The position numbers and the translations under genes are program-made. This document shows positions 8,008-17,163 of a DNA stretch of 64,000 bases, piece after piece. Origin of the DNA: Planococcus shixiaomingii (GTDB lineage Bacteria > Bacillota > Bacilli > Bacillales_A > Planococcaceae); the NCBI RefSeq assembly GCF_030413615.1, contig NZ_CP129236.1, forward strand, positions 2,278,001 through 2,342,000, in the 5' to 3' direction. Below the pieces are notes generated by a model. It searched no databases. It worked only from the letters and a program-made list of their open reading frames with translations, and had not been told where the DNA came from. Every line of letters starts with the position of its first letter. The first letter of the stretch is position 1.

Positions 8008-10818
8008 TTAAGATTGAGCTAATGCTCCATCGAGGATGCGCGCTTGTTCTACTTTGTGCGATTCGCCATCGCCTTCTGCCGGACTTGAACGTTTGATGCG
8101 GCCATGGTAACTTACCGGTTTGCCATTTGCGATTTCCCGCAAGTACGGTTCAGCAAATGTCCACGAACCCATGTTTTGCGGTTCTTCTTGGACCCATGCA
8201 AGTTCTTTTGCGTTTGGATAGCGGTCCACGATGGCTTGGATTTTCTCAGATGGGAACGGATACAGCTGTTCAACACGGACAATATGTGCCCATTCAAAAC
8301 CTGTTCCATCTTTAACACGTTCAGCTAAATCGATGGCCATTTTTCCGCTTGCGAAAAGAATGCGTTCCACTTTTTCTGTTTCTTTGCCCATTCCTGGCTG
8401 TTCAATGATCGTTTGGAAATGGCCTTGAGTCAAATCTTCAACATCAGCGCCCACCAATGGATGGCGAAGCAAAGATTTTGGCGTGACGATGATCAACGGA
8501 CGGATCGATTCTTCTCCGAGCATTTTCGCTTGTCTGCGCATAATGTGGAAATAGTTTGCTGCGCTTGAAAGATTGGCAACTGTCCAGTTGTTTTCCCCAC
8601 CCATTTGCAAGTATCTTTCCAAACGAGCGCTTGAGTGCTCTGGTCCTTGACCTTCATATGCATGCGGCAGCAGCATAACCAAGCCGGACTTCTGGCCCCA
8701 TTTTGCATGGCTTGCAGAAATGAACTGGTCAAACATCATTTGCGCCATGTTTGCGAAGTCGCCGTATTGCGCTTCCCAAATGACTAATGCTTTTTCATTT
8801 TCAACGTTATAGCCATATTCATAGCCTAAGATGGCAGCTTCACTCAACGGACTGTTGTATACCACAAACGAAGCTTTCGCATCCGAGATGTGATGAAGCG
8901 GAACCAATTCGTCGCCTGTTTTGTCATCATGCAGCACAAGATGGCGGTGAGCGAACGTACCCCGCTGTGCATCTTGGCCAGTCAAACGGATTGGGTTGCC
9001 TTCTTGAAGAATTGAACCGAATGCCAATACTTCAGCATGTGCCCAATCGATTTTCCCTTTGCCTGTGAAAGGTTCTTCGCGGCGTTTTAAGATGCGCGCC
9101 AGCTTTGAAAAGACGTTGAAATCAGCTGGCCATGATAGCAATTCTTCGTTCAATTGAGTTAGAACGGCTTTATCTACACCTGTTGGAACTTCAGGGAAAC
9201 CATTGAGAACCGCTTCAGGAATTTGTTTGTTGTTGTCATGCGAGTTGTTTTCTTTTACTCGGTCATACGCTTCCTGCATTTCTTTTTGCGTATCCGCATC
9301 AAGCTGCTTCACGTCGTCTTCCGCCATTACATTCTCGCCAGCCAACTGGCGTCCATATAATTCCCGCACTGTTGGGTGCTTGTGGATGCCATGGTACATC
9401 ATCGGGTTGGTGACTAGCGGCTCGTCCATTTCGTTATGGCCATAACGGCGATAACCGATCAAGTCGATCAAAATATCCTTGCCGAATTTCTCACGGTATT
9501 CAAACGCCAAACGCGCAACCGCTACGACTGCTTCCGGGTCATCCGCGTTTACGTGGACAACTGGAATTTCATAGCCTTTGGCAGGGTCTGAAGAATAATG
9601 AGTCGATCTCGAATCATTTTGCTCAGTCGTAAATCCGATCAAGTTGTTGGCAATAACGTGAATCGATCCACCGGTCTGGTAACCAGGGATGCGGCTGAAG
9701 TTCAAAGTTTCCGTTACAACGCCTTGTCCCGGGAACGCAGCATCACCATGAACAAGAATAGCATACGCTTTTTTCGAATCGATTACCGGCTTGCCTTTTT
9801 GGTTCGTCAATTCTTGAGCTGCACGTGTTTGGCCAGCTACTACCGGGCTGACAACTTCCAAGTGGGATGGGTTATACGCAAGTTTGATCGTCGTGCCGGC
9901 CGGTGATGTATATGCAGCACCCATGTGATACTTAACGTCTCCAAACCAGCCTTTCGTGATTTTCAAAGAACCGTCCGCTGGCAGGAATGCTTCATCGCCA
10001 ACGTGAGCGAATCCTGCAAACATCATTTCATATGGCTTTTTCAAAACGTGCGTAAGCACATTTAAACGACCGCGATGCGCCATCCCGATCATGATGTTTT
10101 CTTTTGATTCGGACAACCGGACAAGTTCATCCATTAATACAACCAATGTGTCGAGCCCTTCGATAGAAAAGCGTTTTTGGCCGACAAACGTGCGATGGAT
10201 GAATTTTTCAAACCCTTCTACATGCGTAAGAAGATTCAATAATTCCTTTTTCTTTTCAGCATCAAGCGAAGGCTTTACTTGGCCGGACTCAATTTTCGAC
10301 TGAATCCAGCTGCGTTCCTGCGGCTGCACAATATGCGAAAATTCATAAGCTACTTTATCGGTATAAAGGGAGCGCAAATACGCGACAGCTTCCAATCCGT
10401 CTTTAATCGAGCTTGGTGCGTCTGGCAACAAAAGTGAAACAGGCACTTCTTTCAAGTCCTGTTCTGACAAACCATATGCAGATGGCTCTAAACGGGAAGT
10501 GTCTTTCGGCCGATCGTTCAACGGATAAATATTTGAAGCCAGATGGCCATAGGCGCGAATGGCATCGGCCAGCTGGACCGCTGCCAATACTTTTCCGAAT
10601 TTATCTGTCGCTACACTAGCAGTAGCCGAAGATGTCGAAGCAGCTGGCTGTTCAATTATTTCAAGCGGTGATCCGTACTGTCTGAAAAGCTCAGCAAATT
10701 CCGGATCAATCAAATCCGGCGATTCCTGATAAATGTCATACATTTCCATTACGTATCCGAGGTTGGGGCCGGTAATAGAACTCCAAGGGGAGTTTTCATC
10801 TGTAAACTTGCTAGACAT
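8008..10818 (-). CDS. odhA: 2-oxoglutarate dehydrogenase E1 component
   Basis: 936-residue thiamine-diphosphate-dependent E1, which decarboxylates 2-oxoglutarate in the TCA cycle and passes succinyl to the lipoyl arm of OdhB. The length matches bacillar OdhA. The N-terminus has the family segment SPWSSITGPNLGYV; the ThDP region contains HGDAAFPGQGVV and later GYRRYGHNEMDEP. The C-terminal transketolase-like half has LPHAYEGQGPEHSSAR. The ATG at 10818 has TTGGAGG at 8 bases; the frame extends five codons further upstream without an RBS. A cre-like box lies about 190 bp upstream. Confidence 0.97.
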   Translation of the reverse strand: MSSKFTDENSPWSSITGPNLGYVMEMYDIYQESPDLIDPEFAELFRQYGSPLEIIEQPAASTSSATASVATDKFGKVLAAVQLADAIRAYGHLASNIYPLNDRPKDTSRLEPSAYGLSEQDLKEVPVSLLLPDAPSSIKDGLEAVAYLRSLYTDKVAYEFSHIVQPQERSWIQSKIESGQVKPSLDAEKKKELLNLLTHVEGFEKFIHRTFVGQKRFSIEGLDTLVVLMDELVRLSESKENIMIGMAHRGRLNVLTHVLKKPYEMMFAGFAHVGDEAFLPADGSLKITKGWFGDVKYHMGAAYTSPAGTTIKLAYNPSHLEVVSPVVAGQTRAAQELTNQKGKPVIDSKKAYAILVHGDAAFPGQGVVTETLNFSRIPGYQTGGSIHVIANNLIGFTTEQNDSRSTHYSSDPAKGYEIPVVHVNADDPEAVVAVARLAFEYREKFGKDILIDLIGYRRYGHNEMDEPLVTNPMMYHGIHKHPTVRELYGRQLAGENVMAEDDVKQLDADTQKEMQEAYDRVKENNSHDNNKQIPEAVLNGFPEVPTGVDKAVLTQLNEELLSWPADFNVFSKLARILKRREEPFTGKGKIDWAHAEVLAFGSILQEGNPIRLTGQDAQRGTFAHRHLVLHDDKTGDELVPLHHISDAKASFVVYNSPLSEAAILGYEYGYNVENEKALVIWEAQYGDFANMAQMMFDQFISASHAKWGQKSGLVMLLPHAYEGQGPEHSSARLERYLQMGGENNWTVANLSSAANYFHIMRRQAKMLGEESIRPLIIVTPKSLLRHPLVGADVEDLTQGHFQTIIEQPGMGKETEKVERILFASGKMAIDLAERVKDGTGFEWAHIVRVEQLYPFPSEKIQAIVDRYPNAKELAWVQEEPQNMGSWTFAEPYLREIANGKPVSYHGRIKRSSPAEGDGESHKVEQARILDGALAQS

Positions 10819-11009
10819 AAAAAAAACCTCCAACTATTTGCCTACTGGCATTTTCTTTTATTATATGAGTCTTCTCTATATTATCACGCATCCCGCTAGA
10901 CATAAAGCAGAAGGCGCTTTCTTCATTGAAGAACAAATTTCCCTATCAATCTTACTACTTCCCAGAAAAAAAACAAACCTTTTTCGCGAAAATGTTCACG
11001 TAATCCCCA

Positions 11010-11023
11010 TTAAAACGCTTTCA
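11010..11023 (-). promoter_or_regulatory. Candidate cre (CcpA) site upstream of odhA
   Basis: TGAAAGCGTTTTAA on the minus strand matches the cre consensus TGWAARCGYTWNCW at all but one conserved position (A for C near the end). It sits about 190 bp upstream of the odhA start. The 250-bp region 10819-11068 otherwise contains candidate -10 boxes TAAGAT and TAATAT closer to odhA, but no unambiguous promoter. Carbon control of odhAB is plausible; the site itself is unverified. Confidence 0.4.
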
Positions 11024-11068
11024 ATACAATTCGCTTTCCAAATCCCAGAGGAGCAAGTTGGGCATTGA

Positions 11069-12736
11069 CTAATTTTCGCTAAAATAAACCTGGTTCTTCC
11101 CTTTTTTCTTTGCCTCATACAATGCAGAATCGGCTTTTTTTACAAGGTCGTCTAAATCATTTGCATGAAGTGGGTAAATCGCCACGCCTATTGAAGAAGT
11201 TGGAGAGAATTCCTGTTGGCCGATAAACCAGCCTTCAGCCAAATTCTCTTTAATTCTCTTTATGATTTCTTTGGTCTGTTTTATGCCTTGCATTGGTTCC
11301 AATCCGCTTAGTGCAACAAGAAATTCATCGCCGCCGACTCTCGCCACCACATCTTGTTGGCGAATGCTTTTTTGAATGGATTGGCCGAAATGATAAATGA
11401 ACTCATCTCCAATATCATGGCCGTATTGGTCATTGATCCGTTTGAAATTATCCCCGTCCAAATACAGCATGGCTACCCACTGGTCTTTTCCATCGGATAA
11501 TGCTTTAATACGGGAAAATTCCTGAACAAACATCTGGCGATTAGGCAGTTTAGTCAAACCATCATGATAGGCCATAAACCGCAGCTGTTCCTCCAGTTGT
11601 TTCCTGCTGGTAATGTCGAACATGATCGCTAATAATTGCGCAATGCCGCCTTCTCCGTCCATTAACGGAATAACAGTGGCATCCATCCAGAAAATTTCAC
11701 CGGTTTTCCTTCGGCTTTTGATTTCTCCTCGCCAGATGGCTCCTTCCAGTACAGTATCCCGGATAGCTTCATACTGCTTCCATGAGATGATCGTTTGTCC
11801 AATTTCGGTAATATTCATAGCCATCATTTCTTCATTGTCGTAGCCGGTGGTTCCTTTTAAATTATTATTTACGAATTGAATTATACCATCCATATCCCAG
11901 ATAGCTACGAGCGCTGCGTAATTGAGCGCTTCTTTGTAGCTTTCCAGAATATTCTCGGTCTTTTTCAGTTCCTCCTTCAATTTAGCTTCACTTGTCAGTT
12001 CACGCAAAACAATATGAAATGCCCGAATTTCTCCATTTTCAACAATCGGCGAGTAGTTGACAGAATATCTAGTAAACATGCCGTCTTTTTTAGGCCGTTC
12101 AATAATCGTTGAAGAAGCGGCTTGGCCGGCTTTGATTTTTTCAAGTTTGAATTTAATTTCTTCAAACAAACGCTGTTTCATAACAGGCATTTCCTCGTAA
12201 CTTTTACCGATCCAGTCTTCTCTGCGCACGCCGAACGCCGATTCATAGGCAGAATTCATATCGAATACACTGAAATTTTTTGTAATCATGATCATCGGGT
12301 CGACTGAATTGCTTACAAGTGACTGATAAAACGAATAATCTTCTTCGATTTTCTTTTGTCCTGCCACATTTTTGGATATCACCAACAAATAAGTGTTTCC
12401 GCCATGGAAAATCGGCATGACTTCCGTTTCGGTCGCTAATTTATTGTCGCTGAACAAATTATAATCTCGGTATGTATAAGGCCGTTCCGACTCCAGTGAA
12501 ATCCTATACTGCCTCTTGATTTCTGTAGCTAAGGCCAGCGGCAAGATTTCATCCACAGTCGAACCGGTAATGTCTTTTTTAAAGATTCTTTTGCACGTTG
12601 CATTGATGTATTCATATGCAAAAGAATCCTTCGTCTGTTTCATAAAGAAAACCAAATCTCCGGATTTTCCGTACAACAAATCCAGCTGTTCTTTAGTGAA
12701 AGGCGCTATCCTGTCCACCTGCTTTCTACTGTGCAA
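11069..12736 (-). CDS. PAS-PAS-PAS-GGDEF diguanylate cyclase
   Basis: 555-residue predicted soluble diguanylate cyclase making c-di-GMP from two GTP. Three PAS-like sensor domains are visible (about 15-120, 130-255 and 265-385), each ending in a typical PAC-like segment (for example LAIMFDITSRKQLEEQL). The C-terminal cyclase has an intact GGDEF (468-472) and an RQQD inhibitory site (459-462) five residues before it, so product inhibition is expected. No transmembrane segment or EAL domain. The TTG start at 12736 overlaps the dapF end by 11 bp and lacks a strong RBS; a GTG at 12718 is an alternative. It is the last gene of a murG-dapF operon. Confidence 0.92.
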   Translation of the reverse strand: MHSRKQVDRIAPFTKEQLDLLYGKSGDLVFFMKQTKDSFAYEYINATCKRIFKKDITGSTVDEILPLALATEIKRQYRISLESERPYTYRDYNLFSDNKLATETEVMPIFHGGNTYLLVISKNVAGQKKIEEDYSFYQSLVSNSVDPMIMITKNFSVFDMNSAYESAFGVRREDWIGKSYEEMPVMKQRLFEEIKFKLEKIKAGQAASSTIIERPKKDGMFTRYSVNYSPIVENGEIRAFHIVLRELTSEAKLKEELKKTENILESYKEALNYAALVAIWDMDGIIQFVNNNLKGTTGYDNEEMMAMNITEIGQTIISWKQYEAIRDTVLEGAIWRGEIKSRRKTGEIFWMDATVIPLMDGEGGIAQLLAIMFDITSRKQLEEQLRFMAYHDGLTKLPNRQMFVQEFSRIKALSDGKDQWVAMLYLDGDNFKRINDQYGHDIGDEFIYHFGQSIQKSIRQQDVVARVGGDEFLVALSGLEPMQGIKQTKEIIKRIKENLAEGWFIGQQEFSPTSSIGVAIYPLHANDLDDLVKKADSALYEAKKKGKNQVYFSEN

Positions 12737-13685
12737 ATTGGTCGGATATGGAAGATGTCTGTTCGATAAACTTTTCGTACAAAACCTGCTCTTCCAGTTC
12801 CGTGACTGATTTAAATCCGCTGTCCTCTACCTCGTTTTCCCACTGGAAACGGTGAACGGATAAAACGGTTGCGTTGCCCGTCAATAACAAACGAATCTCT
12901 TCCCCTTTTTTCTCCACTTGGCACTGGACCATGCCTCCCGGATTGTACACATTGACATTGCCGAACGGAACGAGACCCGCCATACAGCTGATCAACGCTG
13001 ACGCAGTCATTGCTGTGCCGCACGCATTGGTGAAACCGACGCCGCGTTCAAACGTCCGGACAAAAATGCCTTCCTCTACTTTGGTCACGTAGCTGACGTT
13101 GACGCCATCTGAAAAATAATCGTTCGGTCCATTAAAAAATTCCGCCCATTTTTGCTGATGACTTTGATCGTTTTGGTATGCCGCCGGGACCAGTCCAATC
13201 AAATGCGGGTTGGGTACGGCTACGGCCGAGAAAACGATATCGTCTGAAAGGAATGGCAATGGCTTCAACAACCATTCGTCATTGTCCTCATAGACCATCG
13301 GCAAATCTTTTAGTTTAAATGATACCGGGGAGATTTCAACGGAATAGCGTGCAATTCCGTCCTGCAACGTCTTCTCTTTTTTCACTTTCAGAAGTGCTTT
13401 CATCGTTTCGATAACAGCTTCCTCAATTCCCTGCCGTTCACAGACAAAGCGCGCCACACAGCGGAGCCCATTGCCGCACATCGAGGCCTCTGAACCGTCG
13501 CGGTTAAAGACACGCATTTTTGCATCGGCCTGAAGGGATGGCAAAACGACGAGCAATCCATCAGCTTCCGAATCAAGGGCTGTTAACCGCAAGGCGAGCT
13601 CGTTATAATCATCGCGTTCCGGGCCTTCAACCAAATAAAATGTGTTCATGGAGCCGTGTACTTTTAGAAGAGTTAAGTCCATCAT
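12726..13685 (-). CDS. dapF: Diaminopimelate epimerase
   Basis: 319-residue DapF, interconverting LL- and meso-diaminopimelate for lysine (and, where used, peptidoglycan). The two catalytic Cys lie in MCGNGLRC (Cys70) and TNACGTA (Cys222), in the usual context NRDGSEASMCGNG and ERGVGFTNACGT. It is some 30 residues longer than common DapF, with an extra acidic C-terminal tail. The start is at 13685 or 13682 behind AGGGGTG; a GTG at 13691 is part of the RBS. It is 21 bp downstream of murG and overlaps the diguanylate cyclase gene. Confidence 0.92.
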   Translation of the reverse strand: MMDLTLLKVHGSMNTFYLVEGPERDDYNELALRLTALDSEADGLLVVLPSLQADAKMRVFNRDGSEASMCGNGLRCVARFVCERQGIEEAVIETMKALLKVKKEKTLQDGIARYSVEISPVSFKLKDLPMVYEDNDEWLLKPLPFLSDDIVFSAVAVPNPHLIGLVPAAYQNDQSHQQKWAEFFNGPNDYFSDGVNVSYVTKVEEGIFVRTFERGVGFTNACGTAMTASALISCMAGLVPFGNVNVYNPGGMVQCQVEKKGEEIRLLLTGNATVLSVHRFQWENEVEDSGFKSVTELEEQVLYEKFIEQTSSISDQFAQ

Positions 13686-13706
13686 TTTCACCCCTGTATA
13701 TCGTTT

Positions 13707-14789
13707 TTATCGTTTTTTTGTATGTGCTGCCACTAACTTAGCCATTTCATATGCCGTTTTCGGCGGCTCAGCCAAGATCATATTTTCCACTAGCAGTTCT
13801 TCATCTGCACGCAGTTGATTCATTGCTTTCATAAAGCTTTCGGGTGTTATATCTTCTTCTTCGATAACGTGTGCAAACCCTTGACGCCTAAACAATTCAG
13901 CGTTTAGCAATTGGTCTCCTCGGCTTTGCAGCTTAGACAACGGAATCAACAGCATCGGTTTTTTCAACGCCAGAAACTCAAAAATTGAGTTTGAACCCGC
14001 ACGGGAAACTACAAAGTCTGTCATGTGGAGCAAATGCGACAATTCCTCTGTAACATATTCAAATTGGCAGTAATTCGGCACTTCTTGCAACGCTTCATCA
14101 AAGTTTCCTTTGCCGCACAAGTGAACGATGTTGAATTGCTGGAGCAATTCAGAGAGATTAGCTCGGATGGCATCATTGATCACCGCTGATCCTTGGCTTC
14201 CCCCCATAATCATCAATACCGGCATGTCATTGTCGAATCGGCAAATTTCTTTGCCTTTTGCAGCTGACCCATCCATCAGTTCACTGCGTATTACTGAACC
14301 TGTACAAGTTGATTTTTCGCTCGGCACATACTTCAAAGTTTCTTTGAAGACCGTGAAAATATGATTGGCGAACGGCATGGCGATTTTATTCGCAAGGCCC
14401 GGAGTTACATCCGATTCGTGAATAATAACCGGAACCGACATCAATTTTCCTGCCATTGCGACAGGGACCGACACAAAACCGCCTTTAGAAAAAATGGCGG
14501 CCGGTTTCGTTTTCCGAATCACATTCAGCGCCTGCATCAAACCTGCTCCTACACGGAAAGGGTCTGTGAAGTTTTTCATTGAAAAGTACCGCCGCAGTTT
14601 TCCGCTTGCGATTGCATGGTATTTCACATCTGGGAATGCTTCGGCAATCAGTTCATTTTCAATGCCATCTTTCGAGCCGATATATTCAACATTAAAATTC
14701 ATTTTTTTCAATTCCGGAATTATTGCCTGGTTTAACGAAACGTGCCCCGCAGTCCCGCCTCCGGTTAATAAAATGGTGCTCTTGTTCAT
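13707..14789 (-). CDS. murG: MurG-type UDP-GlcNAc:lipid I N-acetylglucosaminyltransferase
   Basis: 360-residue GT28 glycosyltransferase that adds GlcNAc to lipid I to give lipid II at the cytoplasmic membrane face. Motifs in order are TGGGTAGHV (residues 9-17), FSKGGFVSVPV, HESDVTPGLANK, MGGSQGSAVIND and the UDP-GlcNAc loop VSRAGSNSIFEFLALKKPMLLIPL. The start ATG has TAGGA at about 6 bases. It lies with dapF outside any division/cell-wall (dcw) cluster, so it may be a second MurG. No other dcw genes are nearby. Confidence 0.9.
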   Translation of the reverse strand: MNKSTILLTGGGTAGHVSLNQAIIPELKKMNFNVEYIGSKDGIENELIAEAFPDVKYHAIASGKLRRYFSMKNFTDPFRVGAGLMQALNVIRKTKPAAIFSKGGFVSVPVAMAGKLMSVPVIIHESDVTPGLANKIAMPFANHIFTVFKETLKYVPSEKSTCTGSVIRSELMDGSAAKGKEICRFDNDMPVLMIMGGSQGSAVINDAIRANLSELLQQFNIVHLCGKGNFDEALQEVPNYCQFEYVTEELSHLLHMTDFVVSRAGSNSIFEFLALKKPMLLIPLSKLQSRGDQLLNAELFRRQGFAHVIEEEDITPESFMKAMNQLRADEELLVENMILAEPPKTAYEMAKLVAAHTKKR

Positions 14790-15097
14790 TTGCTGTCCTA
14801 CTTTCTCATGTATATGTTCTCTTTTTCATCAATGGCTTTTTCGCCTTATTTTATGCAATATTTTCTGTGCTATACTTAATTTTATGGTTAATACACTATT
14901 TTGGTGAAGGCATGAAAAGGTGCGTTTTCAGAACGGAAAAGGTTAAATAAATAATCATAAGCGAGCAGTCCATCCCTTACTGTTCAACCTATCCGGTTCT
15001 TTTCAGGTACAAAATCTACCGATGGCAAATTGTTCGGTCTCTCACCAAGCACAGTAACAGCCAAGTCTATTGTTAATGGAATATTGGAGGATGTATC
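14790..15097 (+). promoter_or_regulatory. Leader region of the MATE gene with extended -10 promoter and a 12-codon leader ORF
   Basis: TGC-TATACT (14868-14876) is a good extended -10 element, giving a transcript leader of about 210 nt before the MATE start. In the leader, GGTGAAGG (14903-14910) precedes an ATG at 14912 that opens a 12-residue ORF ending at 14950. The RBS spacing is short, so translation is uncertain. No known riboswitch or T-box consensus is recognisable in the rest of the leader. Confidence 0.4.
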
Positions 15098-16447
15098 ATG
15101 TACGAAACCGAAACGAAAAAGAAGAAAATAAAAATGCTGTTAAAAATTGTTTTCCCAATTTTCATTACGCAAGTCGCAATGTATTTAGTAACTTTTTTCG
15201 ATATTTATATGACTGCACGCTATGGCACCGATGATTTGGCCGGAGTATCCATCGGTTCATCTTTCTGGGTACCTGTCTACATCGGCCTTGCAGGCATTCT
15301 CATGTCCATCACTCCAATTGTAGCACAATTGATGGGCGGCAAGAAAAGAGATGAAGTAAAAGAAACACTTCAGCAAGGGATTTATTTGGCTGTCATGCTG
15401 GCAATCATCGTTTTTCTCTTTTTTCTTTTCGGAACTGATTTTCTTTTAGGCTTAATGGATTTAGAGCCTGCCGTAGCACAAGTGGCAGCCGGCTATATTT
15501 TTGCAATGAGCTTAGGGCTGATCCCGCTTTTCGTCTATAACGCTATGCGTTCTTACATCGATGCGCTCGGCTCGACCCGGGTATCCATGTTTATTTCACT
15601 CATGGCTGCCCCGATTAACATCTTTTTTAATTACTTGTTCATTTTCGGTAATTTTGGTTTTCCGGAACTTGGCGGAATCGGAGCCGGCTATGCCTCCGCC
15701 ATTACATATTGGCTGATCATGTTTATCGCAATGTGGATCATCCATACAAAAAAACCCTTTGCTTCTTTCGCCGTCTTCAACGGTTGGGCTAGGCTGTCCT
15801 TGTCAAAAATGAAGGAAATAAGTCTCATCGGCATTCCAATCGGCATCTCGATATTCGCTGAAACGAGCATTTTCTCCGTCGTCACACTAATGATGAGCAC
15901 CTATGGAACGATTACTATCGCCGCCCACCAGATAGCCATCAATTTTACGTCGTTATTGTATATGCTGCCGCTCAGCATTTCAATGGGCGCCACTATTTTG
16001 GTCGGGTTCGAAGTAGGTGCCAAACGGTTCCGGGATGCCAAGCAGTATAGTTGGCTGAGTGTCGGAACCGCAATCGGTTTCAGTTTTTTCTCTGCCTGCA
16101 TCCTGTTCTTTATGCGAGAGCAAATTGCCGCTTTGTATTCTTCAGACCCCGCGGTCATTCAATTGGCGGTGCAATTCCTGGTTTTCGCTGCACTCTTTCA
16201 GTTATCTGACGCCGTTCAGGCACCAGTGCAAGGCGCACTTCGCGGCTATAAGGACGTCAACGTCACGTTTGTTATGGCATTGGTTTCCTATTGGGTCATC
16301 GGATTGCCTGTAGGCTACTTGCTCGCCAACTTCACCGAATTCGGTGCATTCGGTTTCTGGATCGGCTTAATTGCAGGGCTGACAGCAGGCGCAATCACTT
16401 TATCCATCAGACTAGTCCTAATCCAAAAAAAGATTGCAGCTAAATGA
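15098..16447 (+). CDS. MATE-family efflux transporter
   Basis: 449-residue polytopic membrane protein of the MATE (multi-antimicrobial extrusion) family, probably a Na+ or H+ antiporter exporting cationic compounds. It has about twelve hydrophobic segments in two homologous halves, with family features such as MTARYGTDDLAGVSIGSSFW in helix 1-2, GLIPLFVYNAMRSYIDALG, and AAHQIAINFTSLLYMLPLS in the second half. The ATG at 15098 has TTGGAGG at 8 bases. It is monocistronic, with its stop codon inside a terminator-like hairpin. Substrate unknown. Confidence 0.93.
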   Translation: MYETETKKKKIKMLLKIVFPIFITQVAMYLVTFFDIYMTARYGTDDLAGVSIGSSFWVPVYIGLAGILMSITPIVAQLMGGKKRDEVKETLQQGIYLAVMLAIIVFLFFLFGTDFLLGLMDLEPAVAQVAAGYIFAMSLGLIPLFVYNAMRSYIDALGSTRVSMFISLMAAPINIFFNYLFIFGNFGFPELGGIGAGYASAITYWLIMFIAMWIIHTKKPFASFAVFNGWARLSLSKMKEISLIGIPIGISIFAETSIFSVVTLMMSTYGTITIAAHQIAINFTSLLYMLPLSISMGATILVGFEVGAKRFRDAKQYSWLSVGTAIGFSFFSACILFFMREQIAALYSSDPAVIQLAVQFLVFAALFQLSDAVQAPVQGALRGYKDVNVTFVMALVSYWVIGLPVGYLLANFTEFGAFGFWIGLIAGLTAGAITLSIRLVLIQKKIAAK

Positions 16448-16460
16448 GCTGCAATCTTTA
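16431..16460 (+). terminator. Terminator-like hairpin at the MATE 3' end
   Basis: Perfect 10-bp arms AGATTGCAGC (16431-16440) and GCTGCAATCT (16448-16457), with the stop codon in the loop and a short T run after it. It is almost the same sequence as the hairpin at 16910-16944. Confidence 0.65.
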
Positions 16461-16464
16461 CGAC

Positions 16465-16906
16465 TGTTGAGAAAGTTGAAGTTAGGTGAATAGAGAGACA
16501 TATAACCAACCGGGCCGGACACTTCGCTTTCCGTGGGCTCGGCTTCAGCCTCCTCGTCACTGGCGTGACTGCGGGGTCTTCAGCTCGAGCTGTCCCACAG
16601 GAGTCTTCGTGTCCAGCCCGGTTGGGCGTCTTTCTCAAATAAAGGCAACTACTGCCTCTATTTAAGTGTCTGGATGGAGTAAATGAAGGCGCAAGGCACT
16701 GAGTATTCACTTCTTGCTTCAGGCTCCGGAGCGCAAGGCGGCGACTCCAGCGGGACAGCGAAGTGCCGAAATCCACTCGGGACGCCAGGACCGAGTTAGT
16801 TCGGCGCGAGCCCGCGGAAAGCGTCCGCCTGGAGCGAAGGTGCTCGCATCAATACAATATTAGCATGCATATTCATTTTTTTAAAAATAAATATTTTTTC
16901 TCAACA
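16465..16906. mobile_element. MITE-like 442-bp element, copy A
   Basis: Perfect 10-bp terminal inverted repeats TGTTGAGAAA (16465-16474) and TTTCTCAACA (16897-16906). Inside is a left GC-rich module with its own inverted ends CAACCGGGC..GGACAC (from 16507) and GTGTCC..GCCCGGTTG (to 16625), and a right module (about 16690-16850) ending in GCGAAGGTGC. No transposase or gene. Both modules recur at 49.4-50.0 kb. It lies between two convergent genes and is flanked by matching hairpins (16431-16460 and 16910-16944). The function could be that of a REP or MITE; open frames across it are not credible. Confidence 0.65.
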
Positions 16907-16909
16907 CTA

Positions 16910-16944
16910 AAAAAGATAGCAGCTCAATGAGCTGCTATCTTTTT
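16910..16944. terminator. Bidirectional terminator at the 3' end of the 79-residue gene
   Basis: 17-bp arms AAAAAGATAGCAGCTCA and TGAGCTGCTATCTTTTT, with A and T runs on both sides. It includes the stop codon of the minus-strand gene at 16924. Confidence 0.85.
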
Positions 16945-17163
16945 ATATAGTTCGGCTATTTCGTTTTTCTCTTCAACGGACAAGTCGGATTGTTCGATTC
17001 TGTCGAGTGCAAGCTGGAGTTTCTCGGACTTCGATTTTCTGACGCGCGGATGCGTCAGTTCGTCATTCAGTTCGATCCGCATGTACGTTTCGAGTTCTTC
17101 CATGCTGCTGATGTTTTCGACTGCGGCTCGCTGCGGCCACAGCTTTTTGAAAGCTTCGATCAT
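16924..17163 (-). CDS. Hypothetical 79-residue protein coupled to CobW GTPase
   Basis: I do not recognise this protein. It is soluble, 79 residues, charged and helical (EELETYMRIELNDELTHPR, then ALDRIEQSDLSVEEKNEIAEL), with no Cys or His cluster. The start ATG at 17163 overlaps the GTPase stop (ATGA) and has AAGGAGTG in the end of that gene, so it is translationally coupled. The longer frame upstream simply reads the GTPase gene out of frame. A role as GTPase partner is inference from context only. Confidence 0.75.
   Translation of the reverse strand: MIEAFKKLWPQRAAVENISSMEELETYMRIELNDELTHPRVRKSKSEKLQLALDRIEQSDLSVEEKNEIAELYKKIAAH

Noticed and set aside
16315..16776. 153-residue minus-strand frame over the MATE end and the repeat
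   Set aside because: It crosses two unrelated units, and its reading comes from the repeat. The same applies to the frames at 49523-50131.
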